Origin: Ligilactobacillus murinus DSM 20452 = NBRC 14221
GTDB lineage: Bacteria > Bacillota > Bacilli > Lactobacillales > Lactobacillaceae
Length of the DNA stretch: 46,519 nucleotides
Direction: 5' to 3'
Assembly: GCF_001591685.1 (NCBI RefSeq)
Contig: NZ_BCVJ01000009.1
Span: forward strand, 1 to 46,519
The stretch's first letter is position 1, and every line of letters begins with the position of its first letter. Of this stretch, positions 17,272-24,407 are shown in pieces. Under the pieces are notes generated by a model. That model worked only from the letters and a program-made list of their open reading frames with translations, ran no database searches and was not told the DNA's origin. The translations under genes and the position numbers were made by a program.

Positions 17272-17676
17272 CTACAGAAGTGAGTCCTCTGCTGGTTCTT
17301 CCGCTTCGAGAGATACCGATTCCGAATCGGTCTTCGTATTCTTGTCCTTCTTCCCGAAAAAACCAGATAACTCTAGTAATTCCATCAAATCATTAAACAG
17401 TTCCATCGTCGTATGCCCTTGATCTAAATACTTTTCAAAAGCTTTGACGATCTTAGCATCAGTCACACCAGCTGTTTGATTTGCGCTTTGTAACACGATC
17501 AAGATTTCATTAACAGGTGGTAGTTTATTCCCGCCTTGACTATCCATGAAAAGGGAAAGCATTGACTTTCCTAAACGTTTTTCAGCGTTAAAGATCTCAC
17601 GTCCACCTAGACGCAAACTTAATTCAAGATCTCCAAATTCCATTTTCTTAGTTGCTTTTTTAATTGATGTTGCCAT
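17272..17676 (-). CDS. tail assembly chaperone (gpG-like)
   Basis: A protein of 134 residues from ATG 17674-17676, which has AAGGAG eight bases upstream; an in-frame TTG two codons earlier is less well placed. The sequence (FGDLELSLRLGGREIFNAEKRLGKSM) is typical of DUF6096-like tail assembly chaperones between major tail protein and tape measure. The unshifted product ends in an acidic tail (SESVSLEAEEPAEDSLL). A slippery T TTT TTC heptamer near codon 107 would shift a fraction of ribosomes into the gpT-like frame. Confidence 0.75.
   Translation of the reverse strand: MATSIKKATKKMEFGDLELSLRLGGREIFNAEKRLGKSMLSLFMDSQGGNKLPPVNEILIVLQSANQTAGVTDAKIVKAFEKYLDQGHTTMELFNDLMELLELSGFFGKKDKNTKTDSESVSLEAEEPAEDSLL
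17315..17362 (-). other. programmed -1 ribosomal frameshift site
   Basis: On the minus strand the zero-frame codons read GGT TTT TTC, giving heptamer T_TTT_TTC at 17362-17356, which fits X_XXY_YYZ. A perfect 7-bp hairpin (ACCGATT, loop CGG, AATCGGT; 17315-17331) follows 24 bases downstream. The -1 frame from this point runs without a stop into the gpT-like reading frame. The hairpin is further away than usual, so other structure may contribute. Confidence 0.65.
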
Positions 17677-17704
17677 ATGCAAAACTCCTTATATATATTT
17701 ATTT

Positions 17705-17741
17705 AATAAAAATAGATGCAGGACTCGAACCTACACCTATC
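17705..17741 (-). terminator. terminator/attenuator after the major tail protein gene
   Basis: A continuous 12-bp stem (17711-17722 with 17730-17741, two G-U pairs) closes loop TTCGAGT and is followed on the minus strand by TTTTATT. It is 9 bases after the major tail protein stop, so it likely lowers expression of the chaperone and tape measure genes relative to the abundant tail tube protein. Confidence 0.7.
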
Positions 17742-17750
17742 AAAGTATTA

Positions 17751-18239
17751 TTAGTCAGATGATACTGTTGCTGTCGCTGCTTTAAAATGTGGCCCGTCAG
17801 AAACAGTAATCGTGATCGTATACCCCAAAGCGCCGTTGACCGCAACAGATGCAAATTTGATGTTGTACGAACCGCGCATTGTTACTGTCATGCCATCTGG
17901 ATAAGTAACTTTCCATTGATATTGCTTACGATCACCAGCTTCAGCCAACGCTTTTGCGAAGCTTGGCCCCTTATAAACTACTTGGAATTGTACGTTAGAT
18001 GCGTTTTGAATACCTTCAACTTGCTTACGCCGATCATCGGCTAAAGTCGTAACGTCAACTTTTTCAGTGTCCCCACCTAATTCAGGGATCGTTTTAATGT
18101 CGGCAAATTCTTCCCATGTTGTACCATCAGAAGAACGTTCCAGTTTAGTGCCAGTACCTACAAGACCTTCTGTATTGTCGATTGCAAAGCGTTGCAGGTC
18201 TAACGCTAATGTATCGCTATAAAGTTTTACGTTTTTCAT
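17751..18239 (-). CDS. major tail tube protein
   Basis: A protein of 162 residues, chosen from ATG 18237-18239 (GAAAGGA eight bases upstream; the ATG three codons earlier touches that site). It is beta-rich with the tail-tube pattern (TTWEEFADIKTIPELGG, KVDVTTLADDRRK, TYPDGMTVTMRGSYNIKF). It carries LDLQRFA at residues 13-19, the same tag as in scaffold and capsid proteins of this phage, suggesting N-terminal removal by a Prp-type protease. It lies between the tail terminator and chaperone genes, as expected. Confidence 0.85.
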   Translation of the reverse strand: MKNVKLYSDTLALDLQRFAIDNTEGLVGTGTKLERSSDGTTWEEFADIKTIPELGGDTEKVDVTTLADDRRKQVEGIQNASNVQFQVVYKGPSFAKALAEAGDRKQYQWKVTYPDGMTVTMRGSYNIKFASVAVNGALGYTITITVSDGPHFKAATATVSSD

Positions 18240-18244
18240 TTTCT

Positions 18245-18613
18245 TCATCCTTTCTGATAAACTCGACCACTTGTATTATCAACGATACCGTTGAATACGA
18301 TCAGCACTCGAGTTATTCCATTCAAATCTTGATCACCAACGCTATTAGAAAAGCCCATCGCTGAAAACTTAGCAATGAGCTCGTCTTTTATTTTTGTTAG
18401 CGATCCTTGATCACTGTACAGATCAATAGTGATCTGCCATTCAGTATCAGTCTCTTGTTGTTTGCTATCCCGGATATACGATGATTGAGATGTTTTATAA
18501 ATCGCAGTTGGAAACTTTGTAAAGCTATCGGGATAATTTGGCGAGACTGTTTTTAATTCTGGCATAGCCTTCAAAGTCTTAAAAACTAGCGCTTTGACAT
18601 TATAAATCTCCAT
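18245..18613 (-). CDS. tail terminator/completion protein (DUF806-like)
   Basis: A protein of 122 residues beginning MEIYNVKALVFKTLKAMPEL, with a beta strand run WQITIDLYSDQGSLTKIKDEL in the middle. The size, fold pattern and position (between gp10-like and major tail protein genes) match tail terminators that cap the tail tube. The ribosome binding site AGGTGATT precedes the ATG. Confidence 0.65.
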   Translation of the reverse strand: MEIYNVKALVFKTLKAMPELKTVSPNYPDSFTKFPTAIYKTSQSSYIRDSKQQETDTEWQITIDLYSDQGSLTKIKDELIAKFSAMGFSNSVGDQDLNGITRVLIVFNGIVDNTSGRVYQKG

Positions 18614-19162
18614 CTAATCACCTAGCTTATCTCTAAATTCTTGTTCTACACGTGTTTTGATGATGTTAGGCGCTTCTTTAGCCAACTTATCCATTGCTGG
18701 TGTCATAAATTGACGTGCTGGCTGTCCTGTTGTTCGATAGAAGTATTTGCCCTTGATCTTGATCTTTGGAATACCATAGATCTTATTTAGATCAATATCA
18801 ACTTCTTCTGCAGGGATATACCACGGCGTTTGTCGATATGCGATCGCAATGTTAGACGGTAATTTTTTAGGCGAATTCTCCCCGACTTTACCAGTCCCAA
18901 ATTCACGAAAAATAGCCACCATAGACGAGTTCCACCAACGTGCGATAACCTCATCACCATCTTGTTTAACTTCGTGTTTAAAGCTTCTAGCAAGCTCTCC
19001 TTGCGAATATTTGATGCTTGATTGCAATTCATCAACAGCATATGCTTCGGCTTGTTCGATCGCATCTTCTTGCCCATTCATTGCGCCTTCAGCTAAAACA
19101 CTAGGCAATTTGTTTAACTTTGCTTCGAGTTCATCTAAACCATGAATCTCAACATCAATCAT
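18614..19162 (-). CDS. HK97 gp10-like neck/head-tail protein
   Basis: A protein of 182 residues from ATG 19160-19162 (AAAGGG nine bases upstream). It begins MIDVEIHGLDELEAKLNKLP, the usual opening of HK97 gp10-like proteins, which form part of the head-tail neck. It overlaps the preceding gene by 8 bases. Confidence 0.75.
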   Translation of the reverse strand: MIDVEIHGLDELEAKLNKLPSVLAEGAMNGQEDAIEQAEAYAVDELQSSIKYSQGELARSFKHEVKQDGDEVIARWWNSSMVAIFREFGTGKVGENSPKKLPSNIAIAYRQTPWYIPAEEVDIDLNKIYGIPKIKIKGKYFYRTTGQPARQFMTPAMDKLAKEAPNIIKTRVEQEFRDKLGD

Positions 19163-19508
19163 GACTATCATCCCTTTTAATGCGCTCTAGCGTAATATTC
19201 TTGTGCGTAGAAAATTCTTGGATCGCTGTGATCTTGTAGTCAGGATCTTCGTCTTTATCAACGTATAAACAAATGCCAAAACCTTCACCATGACTTTCAC
19301 TAAGTTCTGTGCCTTGATATTTGCAAGATTTGATGTATTTGATATCTCTGCCATAAAGTTGAGCATTGACTGTTCCGCCTGCAGATTGAACATTCATCCT
19401 AATTTTTTTAGGATTGCCCCACCTTTTGATGCTGTAGCCTTCGTCATCTTGTGTATTTACAGGCTCTTTTAGATAAACCGTCGTTAAGTCGCTTTCTTTT
19501 AATCTCAT
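19155..19508 (-). CDS. head closure protein
   Basis: A protein of 117 residues, beta-rich (VYLKEPVNTQDDEGY, IRMNVQSAGGTVNAQLYG, YKITAIQEFSTHKNITLERI). The size and order match phage head-tail joining (SPP1 gp16-like) proteins that close the portal channel. Its start overlaps the preceding stop by 4 bases. Confidence 0.65.
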   Translation of the reverse strand: MRLKESDLTTVYLKEPVNTQDDEGYSIKRWGNPKKIRMNVQSAGGTVNAQLYGRDIKYIKSCKYQGTELSESHGEGFGICLYVDKDEDPDYKITAIQEFSTHKNITLERIKRDDSHD

Positions 19509-19816
19509 AACTTCGTCACCTTGGCGATCCGATATTGATTCAACCCTTGGCGAATATCTTTAGGAATACCCGTTTCAAGATAGTTAGTCACACCACCTTC
19601 GACTCGTTGCGTTTCACCTTCTAAGCCTAAACGGTTATAATTAACGATCGCCAAACGTTTAGCATAAACATCAAGATTGCCAACTAATTTCTTTTGACCA
19701 GTATAATCAAGAACTTGCGCGATCGCTTCTTGGATCAAATCGCTCATCAAAACATCGTCACTACTTTTTAGTCTCGCACCTAAGGCGGTAGCCATTTCAA
19801 GTACTTGTTGATCCAC
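19505..19816 (-). CDS. head-tail connector (gp6/gp15-like adaptor)
   Basis: A protein of 103 residues, largely helical, with the adaptor pattern LIQEAIAQVLDYTGQ near residue 30. The start is GTG 19814-19816, seven bases after GGAGGG; an in-frame TTG five codons earlier lies in that ribosome binding site. It is the first of four connector genes after the capsid gene and binds the portal ring. Confidence 0.7.
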   Translation of the reverse strand: MDQQVLEMATALGARLKSSDDVLMSDLIQEAIAQVLDYTGQKKLVGNLDVYAKRLAIVNYNRLGLEGETQRVEGGVTNYLETGIPKDIRQGLNQYRIAKVTKL

Positions 19817-19833
19817 ATTTAATCCCTCCAAAA

Positions 19834-20883
19834 TTAAAGAACTTTAGCTTGGAAAACATCATCGGCACTCGCAAATGATGGAAGCATCGTTGCGGCTGCT
19901 AATACCCAAGTTCCGATTGGATCTTCGCCTGTCTCGTAAACTTTGGCCATAACATTACCCACTGCAGAAACTTGGGCATTGCTTGAAAGCATACGATTTT
20001 CTTCTGGTGTTGGGCCGTAAATTTTTTCGCCAGGAACTTCATCATTGAATAATACGATGCGATCTTCTGGGAAATAATGTTTTGTTGTCATCTTGCCATC
20101 TTCACCTTCAACACGATATTTACCATCATAAGCTCGAATCACTGGCAAACCTTGGGCAGTCATCCATTGGTCGAGATCAGCTTGACCAACAACACGGCCA
20201 GTATCTTTTCCAAAGATAGCTTCTTTGATCTCAGTACTACGCATCAAAGTACGTAAAACTTTCTTAGACGTCAATGCCCGTGTTGGTGTGATATCTAACG
20301 TATCAGACCAATCTTGCAAATTATCGATGATAGAAGCACTATCACTTCCCCAAAGAGCTTTACCGGACAATTCTTTTTGATGCTCTTCTGGTACTTTATA
20401 ATCGATAGCAATACCGTTCTTTTCATCAGTGATCTTACCAGTAGCAAACATTTCCATTGTCATTTGTTCACCACGAGCAAGCACTGCTTGAACCATTGCG
20501 TCAATGTCATCAAAGACATATTGCTTTAAGTAATTTTCTTCGGCAGTATTGCGTGGATAACGTAATTTGATGAGCATTTCTTCAGTGATCTGCATCTTGC
20601 GCTTCACATACGCAAGTTCAGCAGTCATTTTTGCAGCATCTCGGCTACCGATCTCAGCTTCAGTATCAAAAGCAGAGATGTTAGCGATCGTCGGTACTCG
20701 ACTACCAGCTTTCAAAATGTCAACTTCTAGCGTTGGAACTTTTGTAGCTGGGAATAATGTATCGCCTAAAAGATCCCGATATTTGCGATTACGGGTATAA
20801 TCAACGACCGTCTTTTGATCAAACATGTCAAGGATCGGTGTTGCAAATCGTTGTAAATCTAATTTGATCATTTCCTTTTTCAT
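19834..20883 (-). CDS. major capsid protein (lambda gpE-like)
   Basis: A protein of 349 residues with the capsid E-family pattern (AKMTAELAYVKRKMQITEEML, then a C-terminal GTWVLAAATMLPSFASADDVFQ split across residues about 320-345). Residues 8-14 are LDLQRFA, at exactly the same positions as in the scaffold protein. This resembles the Prp cleavage tag known from ribosomal protein L27 and from staphylococcal phage 80alpha capsid and scaffold proteins, so the mature subunit would start at T15. It forms the icosahedral shell. Confidence 0.9.
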   Translation of the reverse strand: MKKEMIKLDLQRFATPILDMFDQKTVVDYTRNRKYRDLLGDTLFPATKVPTLEVDILKAGSRVPTIANISAFDTEAEIGSRDAAKMTAELAYVKRKMQITEEMLIKLRYPRNTAEENYLKQYVFDDIDAMVQAVLARGEQMTMEMFATGKITDEKNGIAIDYKVPEEHQKELSGKALWGSDSASIIDNLQDWSDTLDITPTRALTSKKVLRTLMRSTEIKEAIFGKDTGRVVGQADLDQWMTAQGLPVIRAYDGKYRVEGEDGKMTTKHYFPEDRIVLFNDEVPGEKIYGPTPEENRMLSSNAQVSAVGNVMAKVYETGEDPIGTWVLAAATMLPSFASADDVFQAKVL

Positions 20884-20908
20884 CTACTATCTTCTCCTAA
20901 CTCTATAA

Positions 20909-21262
20909 TTAATCAGAACTTACAGTTCCAGAAGTTTCTAAATCTTTAAAGTGGATCGCAGTCATTGCTTTGATCGCTTCTGCTGATGGTGTTGGTTTCA
21001 AACGTTTGCTCAAGACCCAGCCTTCGCGCATAACTGCTACCATTTGATTAGATCCATCACTTGGCACATATACGTCATTCACTGTGATTCCGATTGCCTT
21101 AGCATCGTTTGTTGGGTAAATTGTTCCAGCTGGTACATATTTACGACCTTGATCATCAGTTTGAACGTTGTAATTGGTGCTGTTGATCGTTTCCGGAAAA
21201 GCTGTGAACTTTTCAGAAGCTAAGAAGTTCAATTGCTTTCCGCTTTGAAATTGAGTATACAT
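20909..21262 (-). CDS. head decoration protein
   Basis: A protein of 117 residues with the gpD-like pattern: VPAGTIYPTNDAKAIGITVNDV, then MREGWVLSKRL. It is encoded between scaffold and capsid genes, as for lambda D-like decoration proteins that stabilise the expanded shell. The ribosome binding site GAAAGGAG precedes the ATG. Confidence 0.7.
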   Translation of the reverse strand: MYTQFQSGKQLNFLASEKFTAFPETINSTNYNVQTDDQGRKYVPAGTIYPTNDAKAIGITVNDVYVPSDGSNQMVAVMREGWVLSKRLKPTPSAEAIKAMTAIHFKDLETSGTVSSD

Positions 21263-21280
21263 TAGATTTTTTCTCCTTTC

Positions 21281-21907
21281 CTATTTCCAAAAATCGTTCT
21301 TAGATCCGTTAGAGTTATTAGCTTTTTCAGCGTATACCTCACCAACAGATTTAGGTGTTGAGTTGCCTTGCGTGCTTTTAGGAGTGCGCGCGCTTTGAGC
21401 TAAGCGATTTTCAACTGCATCATGTACCGCGCTTCTAAAAACTTCACTCACTTTTTGATAACTAGCATTCATAGCATCTTCATCAGCAAGTACATCCCCG
21501 AAGACATCGACCAAACCAGCTGGCAAACCGTCTTGGATCAACTGATTTGCCAATTTGCTTTTATTCTCGCGTTTTGTGATCTCAGCTTCACGATCGCTAA
21601 GTGCTTGCTCACGTTGCTTGAAATCATACTCACGCTTTTGTTCTTCGGTCATATTCTTACGTTCTTTAGCCGTCTTAGCTTGTTCTTCTTGTTCTTTTTG
21701 CCAATTAGAGCGAGCTGTTTCTAAGGCTTTGCTAAGCTTTTTATCAAAGAATGAGTCCATTTCTGACTCTGTCTCAAAGGTTTTAAAAGGCTCTGTTTTA
21801 GACTCTGCACCTTCAACGCTTTCTTGTGCGTTTGCACCGTCACTTCCGTCACCTTGTTCACCCTCTGCAAAACGTTGCAGATCTAAAAACAATAATTCTT
21901 TTTCCAT
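21281..21907 (-). CDS. capsid scaffold protein
   Basis: A protein of 208 residues from ATG 21905-21907 (GAAAGGA seven bases upstream). The frame extends 15 codons further, but that part lies in the terminator region. It is acidic and coiled-coil-rich (KLSKALETARSNWQKEQEEQ, then KRENKSKLANQL), typical of GPO/DUF4355-like scaffolds. Residues 8-14 are LDLQRFA, as in the capsid protein. It guides shell assembly and is then removed. Confidence 0.8.
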   Translation of the reverse strand: MEKELLFLDLQRFAEGEQGDGSDGANAQESVEGAESKTEPFKTFETESEMDSFFDKKLSKALETARSNWQKEQEEQAKTAKERKNMTEEQKREYDFKQREQALSDREAEITKRENKSKLANQLIQDGLPAGLVDVFGDVLADEDAMNASYQKVSEVFRSAVHDAVENRLAQSARTPKSTQGNSTPKSVGEVYAEKANNSNGSKNDFWK

Positions 21908-21953
21908 ACGGTTGTCCTTTCTACCCATGTACATCTGTTTTTTTGTCTGCACG

Positions 21954-21988
21954 AAAAAAGTCGCCCCATATTTCTACACAGCGACTTT
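21954..21988 (-). terminator. terminator upstream of the scaffold gene
   Basis: An 8-bp stem AAAGTCGC/GCGACTTT (21957-21964 with 21981-21988) is followed on the minus strand by TTT. It lies between the candidate immunity gene and the scaffold gene, and may make portal-side transcripts distinct from capsid-side ones. Confidence 0.55.
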
Positions 21989-22051
21989 CAAAAGTGAGAC
22001 AACAGACCCACACACGTATTTAATTTTGGGCAGTTTTACGACTTACCTAGG

Positions 22052-22369
22052 TCAATAAACATCAAGTTTTTTGTACGGATTTTTATATGTTGGTACTTCT
22101 GTTCCTTTAGGTAGCTCAATAACCTTCATATCTGATGTAATTGCTCGCTTTATCTTTTCTGCTTCTTCTTTAATAAGTCGCTCGCAGATCAAACGATTTA
22201 CATCATCTATTTCGATATATCCATCATTTTTGATAGTACCTTCCCAACCAAACCAAAAATCTCTAATGTAATAAAGATCTTCGGTACTATAATAACCGGG
22301 GGTTTTGCCAGAAATTTCCATATAAGCATATTCAAAAGTAACGCTGTTTATTTTATATATTTTGGCCAT
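22052..22369 (-). CDS. candidate immunity protein for the MuF toxin tail
   Basis: A small acidic-to-neutral soluble protein of 105 residues, starting MAKIYKINSVTFEYAY and containing IRDFWFGWEGTIKNDGYIEI. No family is recognised. It starts inside the last codons of the MuF-toxin gene (22-base overlap), so it is translationally coupled to it. It is not a normal member of the portal-to-scaffold block. In MuF polymorphic-toxin loci the cognate immunity gene occupies just this place. The role is an inference from position only. Confidence 0.5.
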   Translation of the reverse strand: MAKIYKINSVTFEYAYMEISGKTPGYYSTEDLYYIRDFWFGWEGTIKNDGYIEIDDVNRLICERLIKEEAEKIKRAITSDMKVIELPKGTEVPTYKNPYKKLDVY

Positions 22370-24108
22370 AGCATCTTACCTCTATTCAATACGTTAATTG
22401 TGCTTTTCCACCTAATGATATCATAGCCACACACTAACGCTAATATATCAAGATTACTTTCAGTAGTTTTTACAGCATCTGGCACCGATAAATTTATCTC
22501 ATGGTATGCTACCGGCATATAACAATTATCAAAGTCTAAAATTCTACTCTTTTTATCTAACCCCCAAATTCCTATCTTTCCGCTGGCACCTTTGTTAACA
22601 TGCATTCTTGCTTTAAATTCCAAATCGCTAATGTATAATCCGCGGCCTTTACTTGAATTTCCAGCACCAGAGATTGGCATATCACCTGTATTGATTTGAT
22701 CAAGAAATTCTTGTGCCGATTTAGTAGGGGTATCCCTAACTCCACGATAAAATCTATCACTTTTTTCAACGGTCTCAACTTTTCTGGGATAATCAGTATA
22801 TCCAGTTTTCTCTAATAAGTATCGAACGAACTTACTTTTTTCGTCATTATAAGGATTATCCTTATCGATAAAGGTTGGGTTCTGCATTTCCTTTTGAATA
22901 TCGATACCTGTTTCTTTTTGGTAACTTTCAAATACAAATTTAAGACGTTTATAAATTTTTTCTATATCTGATTTTTTGAACTTATCTTTCTCCAAATGGA
23001 TAGGAATATCTCTAAATTTAAATTCTGGACCGGTAACATTCTTAAGTCGTTTAGCACCTAAGTAAATAACCGCTACTGTTCGACAAAAAGGGTGTAATGG
23101 TGGCATATTCTTACCGAAAACCGCATCACTAACATTGAATATCTTCTTGTTGATACTGCGACAGATCTTACTTGTCCGACTATCCAAGATAGCTATCAAC
23201 TGATACTGTTTGACGCCTCGACGCTTCCAATTGTCAAGCTTAGTCTTAGAATAAAAGTAATTGACTTCTGTTCTGATCAGGCGACTAGCATTGAACTTAC
23301 CAACGTTAAATTCTTGGTCGATCTGTTTGATCATCTCGCGTTCTGGCATATTGCTAAGCTCTTTGACTGTAAACAGCTCTTTCAAGCGATCAGCAAGCTT
23401 ATCAGTGTTATCCCAAATACGTGATGAAAAGTTGCTACCATTCCAACGACTATTCAAAGCACGCTCAACGTATTTATTTGGCATTTTTGTGAGCTTTGTT
23501 TTAGCTTCATCAGCTTTCATAGATACGCTAGCAAGTTCTTTGCCAGTGTCAGGGTCTTTGATAACGACTTTGTTGCTTTTCTGTTCTAAGACTGGTTTGG
23601 CATTGCGATTGCTAAGTTTGTAATCTTTTGCTTGATTATAAACAGCGCTTTGTTTTTCAGCTTGTTTCCACGCACGATTTATCACATCAGTATGCAACTT
23701 AACGTTTTGATCTAGCTCGACAGCGCCAGCGCTTTTAGCAGCAACGTACGCTTTGAGTTGCATTTCTTCTAAGCGTGTAATACGACTTTTAGCAGCTAAT
23801 CTATTCAGATAATCATCGACAGCTTTTTTGCTTTCTTTGTCGGTGATATTGCTAGAGAGTGCTTGCAATGTTACTAATTCAGACGGCGATATATGCGATG
23901 ACATAATACTTTCGACTTCATCAGCTGAAATGTCTGCATAAAAATAGCGACGATAGATCTTTTTGACCTCGTCGCTTAAATACGTCTGCGCTTGTTGATA
24001 TGCGCTATTGATAATTTTTAGCTTGTCTGTAGCTTCGTCTTGATTTTCTTGTTCAGCTTGCAGATCTCGCAGTTGCCAATAATTGAACTGATCTTTATTG
24101 ACTTTCAT
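22348..24108 (-). CDS. MuF minor head protein fused to an ADP-ribosyltransferase-like toxin domain
   Basis: Residues 1-220 are mostly helical. Residues about 260-350 are a MuF (SPP1 gp7-like) head morphogenesis domain, with RLIRTEVNYFYSKTK, CR and PPLHPFCRT. A linker leads to a C-terminal domain at about 451-586, with FYRGV (453-457), KGRGLYIS (487-494) and GYDIIRW...VLNRGKML. This pattern resembles ADP-ribosyltransferase tails of phage MuF polymorphic toxins and the EFV-type family. A catalytic Glu could not be assigned. The toxin part could be carried in the head and injected with DNA, and the overlapping downstream gene would protect the lysogen. Ordinary MuF proteins end near residue 370, so the extra 215 residues are the unusual part. 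Confidence 0.7.
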   Translation of the reverse strand: MKVNKDQFNYWQLRDLQAEQENQDEATDKLKIINSAYQQAQTYLSDEVKKIYRRYFYADISADEVESIMSSHISPSELVTLQALSSNITDKESKKAVDDYLNRLAAKSRITRLEEMQLKAYVAAKSAGAVELDQNVKLHTDVINRAWKQAEKQSAVYNQAKDYKLSNRNAKPVLEQKSNKVVIKDPDTGKELASVSMKADEAKTKLTKMPNKYVERALNSRWNGSNFSSRIWDNTDKLADRLKELFTVKELSNMPEREMIKQIDQEFNVGKFNASRLIRTEVNYFYSKTKLDNWKRRGVKQYQLIAILDSRTSKICRSINKKIFNVSDAVFGKNMPPLHPFCRTVAVIYLGAKRLKNVTGPEFKFRDIPIHLEKDKFKKSDIEKIYKRLKFVFESYQKETGIDIQKEMQNPTFIDKDNPYNDEKSKFVRYLLEKTGYTDYPRKVETVEKSDRFYRGVRDTPTKSAQEFLDQINTGDMPISGAGNSSKGRGLYISDLEFKARMHVNKGASGKIGIWGLDKKSRILDFDNCYMPVAYHEINLSVPDAVKTTESNLDILALVCGYDIIRWKSTINVLNRGKMLWPKYIK

Positions 24109-24116
24109 AAGCTCAC

Positions 24117-24407
24117 CTAACTCGTGATACTAATGTAGTCGCTGTATTGCCCAGCTAGTTGCGTAACAGTGTTTCTAAACGCGTCTAACAACGTCTTATT
24201 TTGGATAGCTTCAACGTCATTAAACACAGCTGTCAGCACGCCATTTTCATCGCTCACAGCAACGTTAGTGCAATTGTTGATAGTGTGTGTCAGTAATGTA
24301 GAAAATGACGCACAAACGATGTCATAGCCATGTGCGCTATATCCAGCATGACCACTAGCCACGATCGTTGTTTGATCGTTCTTGTTTGTCATCTTCATCT
24401 TGATCAT
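24117..24407 (-). CDS. Prp-like cysteine protease (YsxB family)
   Basis: A protein of 96 residues with the Prp active-site pattern: GHAGY (His20) and DIVCASFSTL (Cys32) from the chosen ATG 24405-24407, which has GGAGG nine bases upstream (an in-frame GTG two codons earlier is too close). Prp trims the N-terminal LxLQxFA extension of ribosomal protein L27 in Bacillota and processes phage 80alpha capsid and scaffold proteins. Here the gene sits inside the head operon, overlapping the portal gene, and three nearby structural proteins carry LDLQRFA. That points to a dedicated phage maturation protease. Confidence 0.8.
   Translation of the reverse strand: MIKMKMTNKNDQTTIVASGHAGYSAHGYDIVCASFSTLLTHTINNCTNVAVSDENGVLTAVFNDVEAIQNKTLLDAFRNTVTQLAGQYSDYISITS

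Noticed and set aside
17711-17741. T-arm-like sequence (GTAGG-TTCGAGT-CCTGC) after the major tail gene, as a tRNA
   Set aside because: The stem continues without a break to 12 bp and is followed by T-rich sequence, so it is a simple terminator hairpin; no acceptor, D or anticodon arms exist.
21555-22058. 167-codon plus-strand open frame over the scaffold gene
   Set aside because: It is antisense to a well-supported coding region with strong homology pattern and ribosome binding site; its Ser/Cys/Leu-rich composition is typical of an antisense shadow.
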